Source: Pseudoneurospora amorphoporcata
Lineage: Eukaryota > Ascomycota > Sordariomycetes > Sordariales > Sordariaceae
Direction: 5' to 3'
Assembly: GCA_033297205.1 (NCBI GenBank)
Contig: MU859379.1
Span: 1 to 24,402 of the forward strand
DNA: 24,402 nucleotides
Below the pieces are notes generated by a model that saw only the letters and a program-made list of their open reading frames with translations, did not search any database and was not told the DNA's origin. This document shows positions 8,714-19,529 of the stretch, piece after piece. Position 1 is the first letter of the stretch. Each line of letters opens with the position of its first letter. A program made the position numbers and the translations under genes.

Positions 8714-10551
8714 TCAGAAATCCCACGCACAAAACTCCCTCCTCGGCGCAACCTCCGGCATCACCCCGCCCTCAAACCTCCCCGTCTCCACAAACTTCTG
8801 CCACGCCCCCAGCACTTCTTGGGTGTAGTCCCCCTCCAGCCCCTCCGTATCGGGGGTATACTTCGGCGCTCCATCAGGAAACCAAATCATCTGGAAACTG
8901 CCATCGAAATTCCTGATGACCGGCACTTCCTTCTCGGGCGGCGCGGTGTCGGGAGCGCCTGGCTTGGGAATCCGTTGGTAGGTTACTGGTTTTCCCTTGA
9001 AGGTTTGTAAACGGTTGTCGAGCGGTGAGCGCGTGGTGTACGCGGATATGGGTGGGTGTTGTCGGGTAGCGGTGGGGGCGTAGGGGGAGGTGCCGGCGGC
9101 GGTGTTGGCGGCAGCGGGTTGCGTAGGAGCGGTGGCAGGAGGTTGTCCGAAGGGGTTGCTGGCTGGTGCGGTTGTGGTTGGGGCGCCGAACGGGTTGGCT
9201 GCTGGTGTTGTTGTGGAGGCACCGAATGGTGAGGATGTAGGAGCGGGAGCGGCGGCGGCTGGGGCACCGAAGGGGTTGGTAGTGGCTGGACCGGTTGATG
9301 TGCCGAATGGGCTGCTTGTTGACTGTGCTGGAACTCCAAAAGGGTTTGCCGCTGGAGTAGTTGTTGACTGTCCGAACGGGTTGGCGGCCGCCTGTGTAGA
9401 CTGGCCGAAGGGACTAGCTGTCGTTGAGGTTCCGAATGCGCCTGCTGCTGGAGTGGCGGCTGGCGCTCCAAACGGATTGGGCTTTGCTCCTAATGTCGCT
9501 GGTTGGCCGAAGGCACTGGTTGCTGGGGCGACTGATGCTCCGAAGGGGTTCGGCTTGGCTCCTAGCTGTGCTGGTTGACCAAATGCACTGGTCGGTTGGG
9601 TAGGCTGCCCAAAGGCGGGGGCAGCAGCTGGTTGGCCGAATGCTCCTCCTGTTGCTGGCGTTCCGAAGGGATTTGGCGTCGCTCCCAACGCGCTCGGTGC
9701 TCCGAATGCTGATGTTGAGGCACCCAAAGCTGAAGGCTGTCCGAAGGCTGAAGCAGCAGCTGGTTGTGCTGGTTGTCCAAAAGCCGGAGCTCCAAAGGGG
9801 TTTGGCTTGGCTCCCAGAACTGCTGGTTGGCCAAAGGCGCCCGCTGGCTGAGAGGGAGTGCCGAAGACGTTATTCGTTGTTGGAGGAGCACCAAACGTGG
9901 TTGTTGAGCTTCCAAACGGAGTTGACTTTGGTCTGTTGCTTCCAAACTCGCTCGTTGGTCCTCCTGGCAATGTGTTTTGCTTGCAAATGTCGTGTCGGTT
10001 CGGGTGCTTGTTACCGGCCTCGACAATGTATTGGATGGCACCCTGAATATTTCCTAGTGTTGCTTGGATCTGCGCCTGAGCGCTTTGGTAGAGGCTGTTG
10101 ATGTCGCTCAGTGCTCCTTCGGGATTACCGGCCGCGAGACCGTTCATGTAGTAAAGTCGGATCTCCTCGAAACTCTGTTCCCGTTGCTCCCCACCAAATA
10201 GCTGCTCGGGCGCTTGCTTTCCTGGAGCATAGGCCGAAAGGATCCATGTTGGGAGTTCTTCGGTCAAGTCTTTTTGAATCGCATCGGCATCGAGGCTGTA
10301 GGGGAGTTCTCCGCTTCGGTTGTTGCTGAATCCGGAGTTCTGGTTCGAGTTGAAGCCGCCGCTGTTGCCGGCTAGCGCACCGAATCGATTGCCTGTTTGG
10401 AACCCACTGGGTCCTTTTGGAGGATGTTCGAATCGGCAGTTGTCTGGACAAGCAGAGCGTCAGTAAGGCCAATCGCGTGAAGTGGAAAGTTCCCAGAACG
10501 CGTACTTCCAAAACGACAGGTGCCTTGTTGGTAGAATTTGCAGATGGTCAT
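8714..10551 (-). CDS. NUP42: NUP42/Amo1-type FG nucleoporin with CCCH zinc finger
   Basis: Two exons on the minus strand: 10506-10551 (ATG at 10551) and 8714-10443. The 62-base intron 10444-10505 has donor GTACGC, branch ACTGAC and acceptor TCCAG. The spliced product is 591 residues. Splicing creates a CCCH finger, CKFYQQGTCRFGNNCRFEH (C-x7-C-x5-C-x3-H, residues 4-22); the unspliced ORF loses it. A helical region (about 65-135) precedes about 25 FG dipeptides, mostly AFGQP, NPFGAP and PFGTS in Ala/Pro/Thr-rich spacers. The C-terminus (about 500-591) is a conserved non-FG segment ending in REFCAWDF. Family members (yeast Nup42, fission yeast Amo1, human NUPL2/NLP1) sit on the cytoplasmic face of the nuclear pore and bind Gle1 during mRNA export. 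Divergent from the P450 gene across 1.19 kb. Confidence 0.9.
10444..10505 (-). other. Intron splitting the CCCH zinc finger of NUP42
   Basis: The intron has donor GTACGC, branch site ACTGAC and acceptor CCAG. It interrupts a codon: GGA A joined to AC gives Gly-Asn and restores the exact C-x7-C-x5-C-x3-H spacing, which is strong support for it. Confidence 0.9.
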
Positions 10552-11738
10552 TGCGGCGGTATTAGGTTATGTCGTGAGGTGATGGTGCATCTGTTCGGTG
10601 GTCGAGGACGGAATTGCGACAGCTAATGAGGGGACAATGCTGAAGAGAAAGAACAAGCGTCTGTCGCGTCTTGGAAGTTGCAAAAGGAAAGTCGGCCTTC
10701 TCAGCCTTGCATGATTGAATTGGTGATGTGGTTCGGTGGATCAACAGTGGGTTGCATCAGCCACAGGGTCAGAGGAGCACAAACAATGGACGTCGGCTTA
10801 AGGTGAGTGGGGGTTATCCGCGTGCACGGACATCTCGGTCTTGGAAGCGCTAAAATCGGCACTAACAGTGCAGTGCCAAGAGAAAGAAATCCGGGGGAGC
10901 TCATCCACTGTCCCAACCCGTCAACTCCACTGCACTTCTGGGCCAGGGTAGGGGCTCTGTCAACGACAACTCTTCCGTTCGAGGCCGCTCTTCCGGTCGG
11001 CTCTTGTCTTCTTGTCTTCCACCTTGACAGCTTCTGCATTCGGTTGTTGTTTGTTGTTTCACTGCCATGGATGGACTCGAAATGGGGCCCAACACATCGT
11101 GATACGTCTCAATACGCCGGTCAATACTTATGGATAATACACGACACTCCATGCTCAATGCGATAACAATGATGACATCCAATCCCAGATAATTCATTCC
11201 CAATCATACATAGCGGGTGCAGAACCCCTGAATAACTCTATAAATGCAATGCATGCTACAGTATCATGGAAGCCGATCATCGACATGGAACTCTTTCCGT
11301 GTCCAATTCCGTGCTCTTCGAAAGAAAGATAACACCGCGAATTGCCGTAGTATTGGCAGATGACTTTTGGCGATTGGCGCATTGAAGTCAACAGACACTG
11401 CGACATCATGATGCAGTTGTGCCGTCCACTCATAACCCTGGACATGTCCCTTACCGCTAGCATAACCCTGGTCCGACCCCCGCTCCTCTTCCTATGTCAT
11501 TGTCCGACAGCAATGCCGGCGCAAACCGATCCTCCTCCTCCTCACGATCGCGACAAGACAAACGACAGAAGCAAGGGACCATCTGTCCTCTCGCTCTTTT
11601 GGGACATTTCTCTATTATAACAACGTCCTCCATCAGGACTTGTCTTTCTCTTCTGGCCAGCAACCATCTTCCATTGTCTCGTCTTCAACAGAGAGATTCC
11701 TTATCTTATCTGTATAAGACAAACGACAACTTCCCAAA
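10552..11738. promoter_or_regulatory. Divergent intergenic region NUP42 / P450
   Basis: 1.19 kb without a supported gene, containing both promoters. Near the P450 start are a TATTATAAC element (about 11614-11622) and CT-rich leader tracts (11630-11690). The open frames here have no recognisable motifs and change strand and frame without coding character. Confidence 0.45.
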
Positions 11739-13428
11739 ATGGCATTTGGCGCTGCCCATCTCCAGCTTTGGCTGGGGGCCTTGGCTGTCCTCGGCGCTGT
11801 CTACGTGAGTATCCTCTGACTTTGACATCCATCCTCTCAGTTGTAACGACAACTAACATAGACAACAACAGACAACATGCCTCGTCGTCTACCGCCTCTT
11901 CCTCCACCCGCTCGCCAAATACCCCGGTCCCTTCCTCGCCAAGCTGACCGACGGCTACATGGCCTACCACGCGTTCAAAGGTGACCGCCACCTCGAGTTC
12001 TGGCGCATGCACGAGAAATACGGCAAATTCGTGCGCTTCGGGCCTAACTCGCTCTCCATCAACTCCAACACGGCCCTCAAGGAAATCTACGGCTTCAAGG
12101 CCAACGTGCGCAAAGCCGAGTTCTACGACGCCTTCGTGCACCCGGCCCCCAACACCCACAACGCGCGCGACCGCGACCTGCACGCCCGCAAGCGCCGCGT
12201 CCTGGCGCACGCCTTCTCCGATTCCGCCGTCAAGGAAGTCGAGCGCTACATCCTGTCCAATATCCGCACCTTCTGCTACGCCATCGGCGACCTCAGCCGC
12301 TCCACTGTCACCTCCGGCTTCGCCCTCGCCGACAAGAAGGGCTGGTCCTCCCCGAAAAACATGTCCGACTGGTGCAGCTGGCTCGCCATGGACATCCTCG
12401 GCGACCTCTGCTTCGGCAAAGCCTTCCACATGCTCGAAAAGCCCGACAACCGCTACGCCGTCGACCTCGTCTCCGTCGCTGCCCACCGCCACCTCATCTG
12501 CGGCACCATGCCCATCCTCGACAAGCTCTCGCTCGACCGCATCTTTTTACGGAAAATCGCCTCCGGCCGCGCCCAATACATGGCCTACAGCCGGCAACAG
12601 CTCGCCGAACGCACAGCACTAGGTGACGAAACCGACCGCCGCGATTTCTTCTACCACCTCCTCAAGGCCCGCGACCCGGAAACAGGTCAGGGCTTCACGA
12701 CCCCGGAACTCTGGGGCGAGTCCAACCTCCTCATCATCGCCGGGTCCGATACCACCTCCACCGCCATGGCCGCCACTATGTTCTATCTCGTCCGCAACCC
12801 CTCCGCTTTGGCCCGCGCGACGCAGGAAATCCGCTCCCGCTTCAGCTCAGTGGAAGATATCTACCAAGGCCCGGCCCTCCAGTCCTGCACCTATCTGCGT
12901 GCCTGCATCGACGAAGCCATGCGTCTTTCCCCCTCCGTCGGCGGTTTGCTTCCCCGCGAAGTCTTGCCAGGTGGCATCACCATCGACGGCGAACACGTCC
13001 CCCAGGGAACCATCATCGGCGTACCGCATTATACCATCCATCACAACGCTGCTTATTATCCCGACCCTTGGTCCTTTGTCCCCGAGCGCTGGCTTCCTAC
13101 TTCCTCTGTCGCCTACGAAAAGGGCGTCACTGCCACTGAGGAACAAATCCAACTAGCCCAATCAGCCTTCTGCCCCTTCTCCATCGGCCCACGCGGGTGC
13201 ATTGGAAAGGGACTGGCGTACATTGAGATGAGCATCACGTTGGCGAGAACTCTGTTCTTGTATGACTTGCGCAGGGCGGTGGGCGTGGAGGATCCGGCGG
13301 AGGGAGGGAAGAAAGGGGCGGAGTATGGTAGACATCGGAAGGACGAGATGCAGCTTGTTGACACGTTCACGTCGACGAAGGATGGGGTTATGATTGAGTT
13401 TAGAAGGAAGGATGACATTAGTGTTTGA
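11739..13428 (+). CDS. Microsomal cytochrome P450 monooxygenase
   Basis: Exons 11739-11804 (22 codons) and 11872-13428. The 67-base intron 11805-11871 has donor GTGAGT, a CTAAC branch site and acceptor ACAG at 11868-11871; an earlier AG at 11860-11861 would shift frame. The product is 540 residues. The first exon plus the start of the second supply a signal anchor (LQLWLGALAVLGAVYTTCLV), followed by the Pro-rich hinge HPLAKYPGP. P450 hallmarks are present: I-helix AGSDTT (312-317), K-helix ExxR (E370, R373), FVPERW region, and the heme loop FSIGPRGCIGKGLA with thiolate Cys465. It is an E-class, ER-bound fungal P450 of the kind used on aromatic or secondary-metabolite substrates (benzoate-hydroxylase-like and similar families). 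The CYP family and substrate are not assignable here. No biosynthetic partner genes lie beside it, so a detached or house-keeping role is as likely as a cluster role. Confidence 0.93.
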
Positions 13429-13877
13429 GTTTCTTAGCTTGTGTCTGTGTGTAAGGAGAAAAGTGGTTGAAGGGGGAGGAGGTAATAGGGATGGGAAGCA
13501 ATGTAAAAGGGAAATTTGAATTTCACGATATTGTCATGATTTAGGTACGATAGCATTACGAGCATGAGCATGGAGGATGAGCATCTTTTTGGTAGCACTG
13601 CAGCACTGTAGCACGGCAGTTTTGGGTAATTATGGTCTTCAAAGGATGAACCAATTGATTGAACTGAATTTATTCGACCAGCCAACTGTTTCCAAGCCAA
13701 TTTCCTCCGGGGCAAGTAAAACCATTTCCGTGTATCTATCGCATTCCCCCTAGTAAGTGCTGTTTCCAACCTCGGATGTGCATGCCTGTTGCCTAATATC
13801 CCATCTCCAACGCCTGTTCATCAATAACTCCCGCCTTCTGTCCTGTCTCTAGCCAAATCCAAATGTTCTCTAGGCCT
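13429..13877. other. Convergent 3' region between P450 and AT-hook genes
   Basis: 449 bases holding the 3' ends of both genes. There is a small CAGCACTG/TAGCACGG near-repeat (13599-13620). No gene supported. Confidence 0.4.
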
Positions 13878-14600
13878 CTAGTCTAGCTCGTCGTGTGTGC
13901 GTGTGTGCCTAAGCGTTAGACGGCGGCCGGGTGGTTTTCTGGCGCCAGTGGCCGCTTTGATGGCGCGGGGTGATTTGGAAGGTCCCTTGTTGGTCTCGCT
14001 GTTGGGCGTGGGTGGTTTGGTGGTGGTGGTGGTGGTGGTGGTGGCGGCGGCGGCGGTGGGGGTAGGCTCCCCAGAATCAGCAGCGGAGGCGACAGTCTGC
14101 TCCGAGGGCTCCGAGCAATCTGATCCCGAGGTGGGCGGCGGCGACAGGCGCGAGGCCGGCTCAGGAGCGGTGGTTTCCTTTCTCGGCCGGCCAGGACCAC
14201 GAGGCTTCTTTGCGGCCTTTGCGGCAGCAGCAGTAGAGGCAACGGCGGCTTCCTTTTTCGGCCGGCCAGGACCACGGCGAGGCTTCTTTGCGGCCTCTTT
14301 CTTGGGAGCCTCGGGCTCGAGTTTTAGATTTTTACATTTCTCCTGAACTGCGGCTACCAACCGATTGGCCTCTGGAAGCATCCTCTCGATGTCGCCTCCC
14401 TTCTTGCATAGGGCATAGTACGACTTTAGCTCTTTGCACAAGTGCTTGATTTTGTACTCGTGCTCTTCGTCACTGGGAGCCTTCCGCTTTTTGGATCCCT
14501 TTCTGGCCTCCATGGCAGATTCGAGCGGTCGAGGGAGAAGGTTTGAGGTGTCCCAAACCTGCATGACAACTTCATCGTCTTCTTCATAGTCCATTGTCAT
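13878..14600 (-). CDS. Small AT-hook DNA-binding protein
   Basis: A 240-residue single-exon protein, not assignable to a named family. An acidic start (MTMDYEEDDEVVMQVWDTSN) is followed by a basic stretch (KGSKKRK), a helical Cys-containing segment (about 48-92, HLCKELKSYYALCKKGG), and two AT-hooks: PRRGPGRPKK (107-116) and PRGPGRPRK (133-141). AT-hooks bind the minor groove of AT-rich DNA, so a nuclear chromatin or transcription role is likely. The rest is a Ser/Pro/Ala/Thr-rich tail with eight consecutive Thr, encoded by a GGT/ACC triplet run. The two hooks lie in an about 44-base direct duplication. The protein ends THDELD; because of the last Asp it is not an HDEL ER-retention tail. ATG 14600 chosen; a second ATG two codons later is equally usable. 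Confidence 0.75.
   Translation of the reverse strand: MTMDYEEDDEVVMQVWDTSNLLPRPLESAMEARKGSKKRKAPSDEEHEYKIKHLCKELKSYYALCKKGGDIERMLPEANRLVAAVQEKCKNLKLEPEAPKKEAAKKPRRGPGRPKKEAAVASTAAAAKAAKKPRGPGRPRKETTAPEPASRLSPPPTSGSDCSEPSEQTVASAADSGEPTPTAAAATTTTTTTTKPPTPNSETNKGPSKSPRAIKAATGARKPPGRRLTLRHTRTHDELD
14174..14297 (-). repeat. Direct duplication carrying the two AT-hooks
   Basis: Two copies of about 44 bases (near 14174-14217 and 14249-14297) share the core CGGCCGGCCAGGACCACG followed by GGCTTCTTTGCGGCC. Each encodes one AT-hook (GPGRP), separated by an Ala-rich linker. Confidence 0.8.
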
Positions 14601-14778
14601 TGTAGAATGCGGATGTGGAGGGAGTTAGTAATCTGGTTCTGGACCCACCGTTAGCTGTACGTCTTTAATAAAGAGTTCTTGGCGTTTCAAGGCAGAAAAA
14701 TGACTGGAACAGCGAGGAGTGGAAAGGCGTAAAAGGTGCGGCTGTTGGCCATTGGAACGACGAGGGAGGCTCCGAGCA

Positions 14779-14780
<2 letters not shown>

Positions 14781-14809
<29 letters not shown>
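14781..14809 (+). repeat. (GT)n microsatellite
   Basis: 29 uninterrupted bases of alternating G and T, upstream of the AT-hook gene start. Alternating purine-pyrimidine runs can adopt Z-DNA and are length-variable. Confidence 0.97.
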
Positions 14810-16015
14810 ACAAAGATTTGGCCACCGAGTTTGTATGCGCCGATGGTGATAATGATGGGTGGAGTGGATGTGATGAATCAGGATAGCAGACGACGGAAGA
14901 CAGTCAGCGGCCAAACCGAAGTGTCAAGGACGAATTGCGGAGCTGTCGTCGAGGTTCTCGCTACCAGGCTCGTCACGCCTGCAAGAATCACACGCCGTTA
15001 CAGGGGCGTTGCAAAACGGGCAGGACGGGAGGGTCCGCCCCAATCTCCTCAATCCCTGCACTGGAAGGAACAAAGAATCCCCAGGGAAGGCGCAAAGAGA
15101 ACCTCGACCGGCATTGGTGGGGCGTGTGCACTTACCAAGCTGGCGATACCGTATATAGGAAACTCTGGTTCGGAAATTCTTCGAGCCGATTTTCCGTGCT
15201 GTTGTTGCTTTCGTCGGACTTGAGTGGAACGTTGGCAGCTGTCGAGTTGGTAGCTCTGTGTTGTGTGAGATGGGCGAAACCGAAAAGAGTTGCGGTTCTC
15301 TGGTTGATGTTGGGACAACAGTAGGCTGGTGATGATCCACGTAGTGTGCAAAGAATACTTCGACAAAAGGATGTGAAGATGGTTTGGTATGTGTCAAAGA
15401 TACGATTCCGAGATTAATGGTTGAACGTAGGTCCGGTGTTGGTGGATGGTAGTGATGGTTGAGAGGGTGAAGAAGAGATGAGAAGGGGAGGAAAGAGAAC
15501 AACAACAGGACCGGGGGATTGAACCGGCCTTATACTCCCAGTCCAGAGCCGAATATCCAAATAATTTCATGCCCAATGCATTAAGGCCAGAGTATCAGGC
15601 GAGCTGCTGGCCTTGGAGTAGATAACGTGAAAGTTCATGGCGCGACCTGTTTCCGGCATTACAACTCCGACGACTACGTTAACAGGGAGGCGGAAGGGAT
15701 TATATACGCTACATAAATGCATGTCACGCATATATACCAATCGACCAAGTTTGTGACTACGCGTACTGACTGAATTTCTTCCGAATCTTCCATGTCTAAT
15801 CACCAGATTGCTTCTGCTGTCTCCCAGATGTGAACCAACGGTGTCAAGTGGTGGTGGTCGTCACCACTCCAAAAAATATCCACGACTCATCAACATAGGA
15901 ACCCTTTTTCCCATCTTCCATACACCACCACACCCGAAGATGTCTAGTCTATAAACGCCGACGAGGACATTTTGGGGGCAAGTGAACATGCATCTGGGTT
16001 TTCTAGGTTGGTCAC

Positions 16016-16070
16016 AAAAAAAAAAAAAAAAAAAAAGGAAGAAGAAGAAGAAGAAGAAGAAGAAGAAGAA
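16016..16070 (+). repeat. Pure 55-base oligopurine tract: A21 then (GAA)11
   Basis: 21 consecutive A (16016-16036), one extra G, then eleven GAA triplets (16038-16070), with no pyrimidine. It resembles the poly(A) end of a retroposed sequence or an expanded GAA microsatellite. Confidence 0.95.
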
Positions 16071-17180
16071 CAACAACGAGATTCTGCTCTTGCTTTCTCC
16101 TTCGCTCACCAGTTGAGTCTGACTCGCGACCTTGGCCACGCTGCCCCTTTTGATCTGAACTTTCCTTGGTTGAGATTGTCCCGCACCGAGGTCATTACCT
16201 CCCAGTCTCGCGTACACGGTTCTGCAGGTGACTACACGCACCCATTTTCGATTCATGTCACCTGCTGGGCAACTGACCAAAATGAATTGGCATCTAAGTC
16301 AACGTCGGCCCTAGCTTGCCCAAAGGGTCAACCATTGGTTGCTTATAGTTGACACCTTGCGACACCACTTGGAAGAAATTCAACTCGCGTCGCTTGCTGC
16401 ACCATTTAAAGGCTAATTTAATTGCATACCTATTTGCTCGGTCCGAACTGGCCTCGCAGCTTTGATGCAATCTCGGCGATGGTGTTGGTGCATGCATGCA
16501 TAACACCACAAAGAGAATATGGAATTTGCCGGCCGCATGTTTGGCGTTCACAACTAATGCTTACATCCACCATTGATGGATCTCCTCTCTCAGTATCTCT
16601 GCAGAAAAGAGAATAATTATAGCTAGAGACAAGATAATGGAGCGTGTGCAATGGAGAGTAAGTTGCTTGATTCTGCGTTCTTTTTCCTCTAGAGATAAAT
16701 GTTACGCTTGGAGAAGTCCGTCTGGACCTCAAAGGGGAGAGATCAATTTCCAAACTGGAAGGCAAAGAAATTCTAGCTTGTCGCGTATTGGCTGAAATAC
16801 CTCATATCGGCATCTTCCCTTCTCTTTGCCCAAGCGCAAGCTCCCTCCCTCACTCCTTTCAGCTTCTTGCTCCTTCCTTTTCACTTTTCACCTCACCCTC
16901 CATCATCACTCTTTCTCCAACGCTGTGCATGCTCTCCCCATGCCCCATCGTTCCAGGATAGTCGTTCTAGTTCTTAGGCAACCTCTTCACTCTGTAAATA
17001 CCGTGACCCACACTGACTGCTCTCAGCAACATGGACCAGACTAAATCTCATGGGTACCTTACTTAGGTCCCTATGCGATCGATGGCTGTTGAAAATCTGA
17101 TCTATTGGCGTGCATTCTGCCGAAATTCAGCCATGAGGGTCAACTGGTTCAAGTTCCGACTTCCGAGCCGAGAGAAAATG

Positions 17181-17705
17181 TCACTTCTTCGCCACCCGCA
17201 ACATCTCCTCAAGGTGCTTGATCTCCGCCTCCATGCCTTGAGAAGAGCGGATGCCATTGCCACCACCAGAAGCCGCTATAGTCCTGCATATGCGCACCAT
17301 CTCCTCCAGGTCCCGCACTTTAAGCGCTTTGGCAACCTTCTCGGTGAGCCCCAGACTCAGAGTGCCGAGGCGCTGCAGAGCGTTTTTGGCCTGGAGGGCG
17401 TGGTAGTTCTGGACCCGGTCGTGGGACTGGGAGCGGGAGAGGCCCGAGGACGATGGAGTGCTAGTGTCAGCAGGAGCTTCTTTCGGGATATCACTGGCGT
17501 TGCCGTTGGCGTTGGTGTTGGATGTATTCAGACCGTGTCGGGCTCGGAGGGCAAGGTTGTTCTTGGTTGGGGCGGTGTCAAGGATGTAGGTGAGCGATAG
17601 TTTGCCTCTCGGCGAGGTGGAATCATCGCCGCCGCTTTTGGCATCATCAAACGTCGCGGAGGAGTGAGTGTCCTCCGTAGTTGGGTTCGTGTTGGACTTG
17701 CGCAT
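17181..17705 (-). CDS. Hypothetical protein, 174 residues
   Basis: I do not recognise the family. Single open frame with ATG at 17705 and TGA at 17181-17183. The N-terminus is Ser/Thr/Asp-rich and probably disordered, with a short ordered-looking motif GKLSLTYILDTAPTKNN (residues about 34-50). A Ser-rich linker (PADTSTPSSSGLSRSQSHDR) follows. The C-terminal half is predicted helical: NYHALQAKNALQRLGTLSLG, then KVAKALKVRDLEEMVRICRT and EAEIKHLEEMLRVAKK, with heptad-like Leu spacing that suggests a coiled coil. No membrane segment or signal peptide. Codon use (C/G at third positions) resembles the recognised genes, which supports it being real. Isolated, with more than 1.8 kb to the next candidate on either side. 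Confidence 0.6.
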   Translation of the reverse strand: MRKSNTNPTTEDTHSSATFDDAKSGGDDSTSPRGKLSLTYILDTAPTKNNLALRARHGLNTSNTNANGNASDIPKEAPADTSTPSSSGLSRSQSHDRVQNYHALQAKNALQRLGTLSLGLTEKVAKALKVRDLEEMVRICRTIAASGGGNGIRSSQGMEAEIKHLEEMLRVAKK

Positions 17706-19529
17706 TTTGTTGGGAGTGATGTGATGAGTGTGGCCTATTGGGGAGGTTGTCTTTGACTCCCACGCTTTGCCTTTGATGGAAAATCTTGTAATGACAAATT
17801 GGATGATGGAAAAGAATGCCCTGTCTAAGAGAAGAAACGGTATCTGTGCATAGATTTGGCGTTGGGAGTGGAAAGAATTTGCTTGGGGATGGTAGAAGGC
17901 GAAGGAAGATCGATAGTTGGCCTTTTATCTTGAGTGAAAGGTAGCTCTGTTTCAAGTGAATGGTCTATGCCAGACACTAAGGGAGATGGTCACGAGTTCA
18001 ATCGGGCAGTCATTGGGGCGGTGGGGGTCCAGTTAATCCTTGGCTTCTTGAAACATTCGTAGTTCGTACCCGCTCAAATGGTTTTCAATCCTACAACAAG
18101 CTGCCATGGCAAGTGGAACCATGGACAGAGGCTCCAAACGGTTCAGACGAGTGTAATAGAATATTAAAGGCAAGGAGAAAAGAGGATGGTAAGTGCAATG
18201 GTTGGAAGAAGAGAGGTTGTTTTGTGCAACAGCAGATGGGCATAAAAGACCAAGATCCCATGCTGTGGCATCGCACATGCCAAGTGGAAATGATCCAACC
18301 TGCTCCCCCCTCCAATTCCTTATGGCCTTTCGTTTTCTCCTTTTAAGTTCCGTCTTCAGCTTAAGCTTAACCCCATCGTTATCGGTTCCGCGGACGCAGG
18401 GGCGTGGATGCCACTCACTCCCAACTAGTCTTCACAGATCCCAGTCCTGTCACGCACTGCATGTGGATATAAATGCCGTGGCACAGAAATGATCTGAAGG
18501 GGTCGATAAACAAGTAGTAAAGCTAAAGATAAGATGAGAGAAAAAAAACTAGATTACACGTGGGGATTGCAAGGGCCTTGTTACGCCTATACGCCGCCGA
18601 CGCCGGTCATATTACTCCTATACCTTACCGTAAACGCCACAACATGAGATGAAAGACCAAAACAAAAGCAACACTAATCAAGCACACTCCCATGAGAAGT
18701 CCCTTTAAGCCTCGATCCCCACCACGAACATGCCGCAAATAGCCTATAAGGTACATAATACAACTCACATCAATCCCGCCAACGACCCCATTATTATCTA
18801 TCCCTCGCAAGGCTTATATCTTCCTTTTCCTATACGTATTCCTCCTCCAAATTGTATCTGCGCTTTACGGGTCGCCATCATACCTCTAAACATCATCGTA
18901 TTCCAAGCCCCCAGCGCCGCCTCAAGCGGCCCCAACATCCTCTCTCGCCCACTTGGTAGTTGGATTGCAGCTTGAGTGGAGGAGGAAAAACAATTCGGAA
19001 GGGGTTATGGTAGATCCAGAAAGCCGGGTAGAGTTTAGTCAGCTTGAGTAAGGCGCGTGCCTCCTGTGGCATGTGAAAGTGAACTCACCCAATGAGCCGA
19101 ATGCGGCGTGCTCAAAAGACTAGCTAGCTTGATCTCCATGAGAGGCAATTCGGATCGCAGTGCTCAGGTTTCCAGAAGTAAAAAGTTACGAAGCGAAACT
19201 GAGTGGATCTGGGATCAAGACAGAATATTGGTGCTGGCTAACTTTGGTAGATGTGATTTTGGTAGGAAGAACACAGAATAACTGCCTAACTAAATGGTTG
19301 AGGGCGACCTCATGTGTTCATCTAGGCTCGCTATGCTGGCTTGCTATCCAAGTCAAGAGCCATTATCCAATGATGATGGTTGCAGTGAAAGAACTCCTTG
19401 TACTTCCCTCCTCCAAATAGCTCAGCGCTACCGCCCAGCGGCCAGGGGAGCGCCATCGCCCATCAACCCTGGACCATCAACGGAAGGAATCTGCTCCTCG
19501 GATCTTCGCAAGAGGCTTGCTTCTCCATT
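17706..19529. other. 1.8-kb region without a supported gene
   Basis: Contains the promoter of the 174-residue gene (17706-18000). Further on there are only short open frames. One at 18625-18810 (minus) would encode a hydrophobic stretch but begins at a non-ATG codon. I see no RNA gene or repeat here. Confidence 0.4.

Larger units (their letters stand above)
14601..17180. other. 2.6-kb gene-poor region with microsatellites
   Basis: No gene I can support. A minus-strand frame at 14924-15505 contains CPFC-x6-CDSC, but it also contains GTAAGT followed by a Cys-less pyrimidine stretch and lacks coding character elsewhere; it could be leader sequence of the AT-hook gene. The region carries a GT tract (14781-14809) and an A21/GAA11 tract (16016-16070). 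CT-rich sequence at 16840-16930 is featureless. Confidence 0.45.

Noticed and set aside
11701..12492. 263-residue antisense frame over the P450 5' half
   Set aside because: Antisense shadow of a C-ending-codon gene, no domain.
13878..13895. HDEL near the C-terminus of the AT-hook protein
   Set aside because: The protein ends THDELD; ER retention needs HDEL as the final four residues, and there is no signal peptide.
14924..15505. 193-residue minus-strand frame with CPFC-x6-CDSC
   Set aside because: Crossed by a GTAAGT donor and likely splice sites, low coding character upstream; could be leader of the AT-hook gene but not supported as a protein.
15515..15540. Minus-strand GGTTCAATCCC resembling a tRNA B box
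   Set aside because: The flanking bases do not form a T-arm stem, and no A box or acceptor stem pairs with it.
18000..18030. GAGTTCAATCG, loosely like a tRNA B box
   Set aside because: It deviates from the consensus and no cloverleaf can be drawn from the flanking bases.
18625..18810. 61-residue hydrophobic minus-strand frame
   Set aside because: Starts at a non-ATG codon, no splice signals or conserved features.
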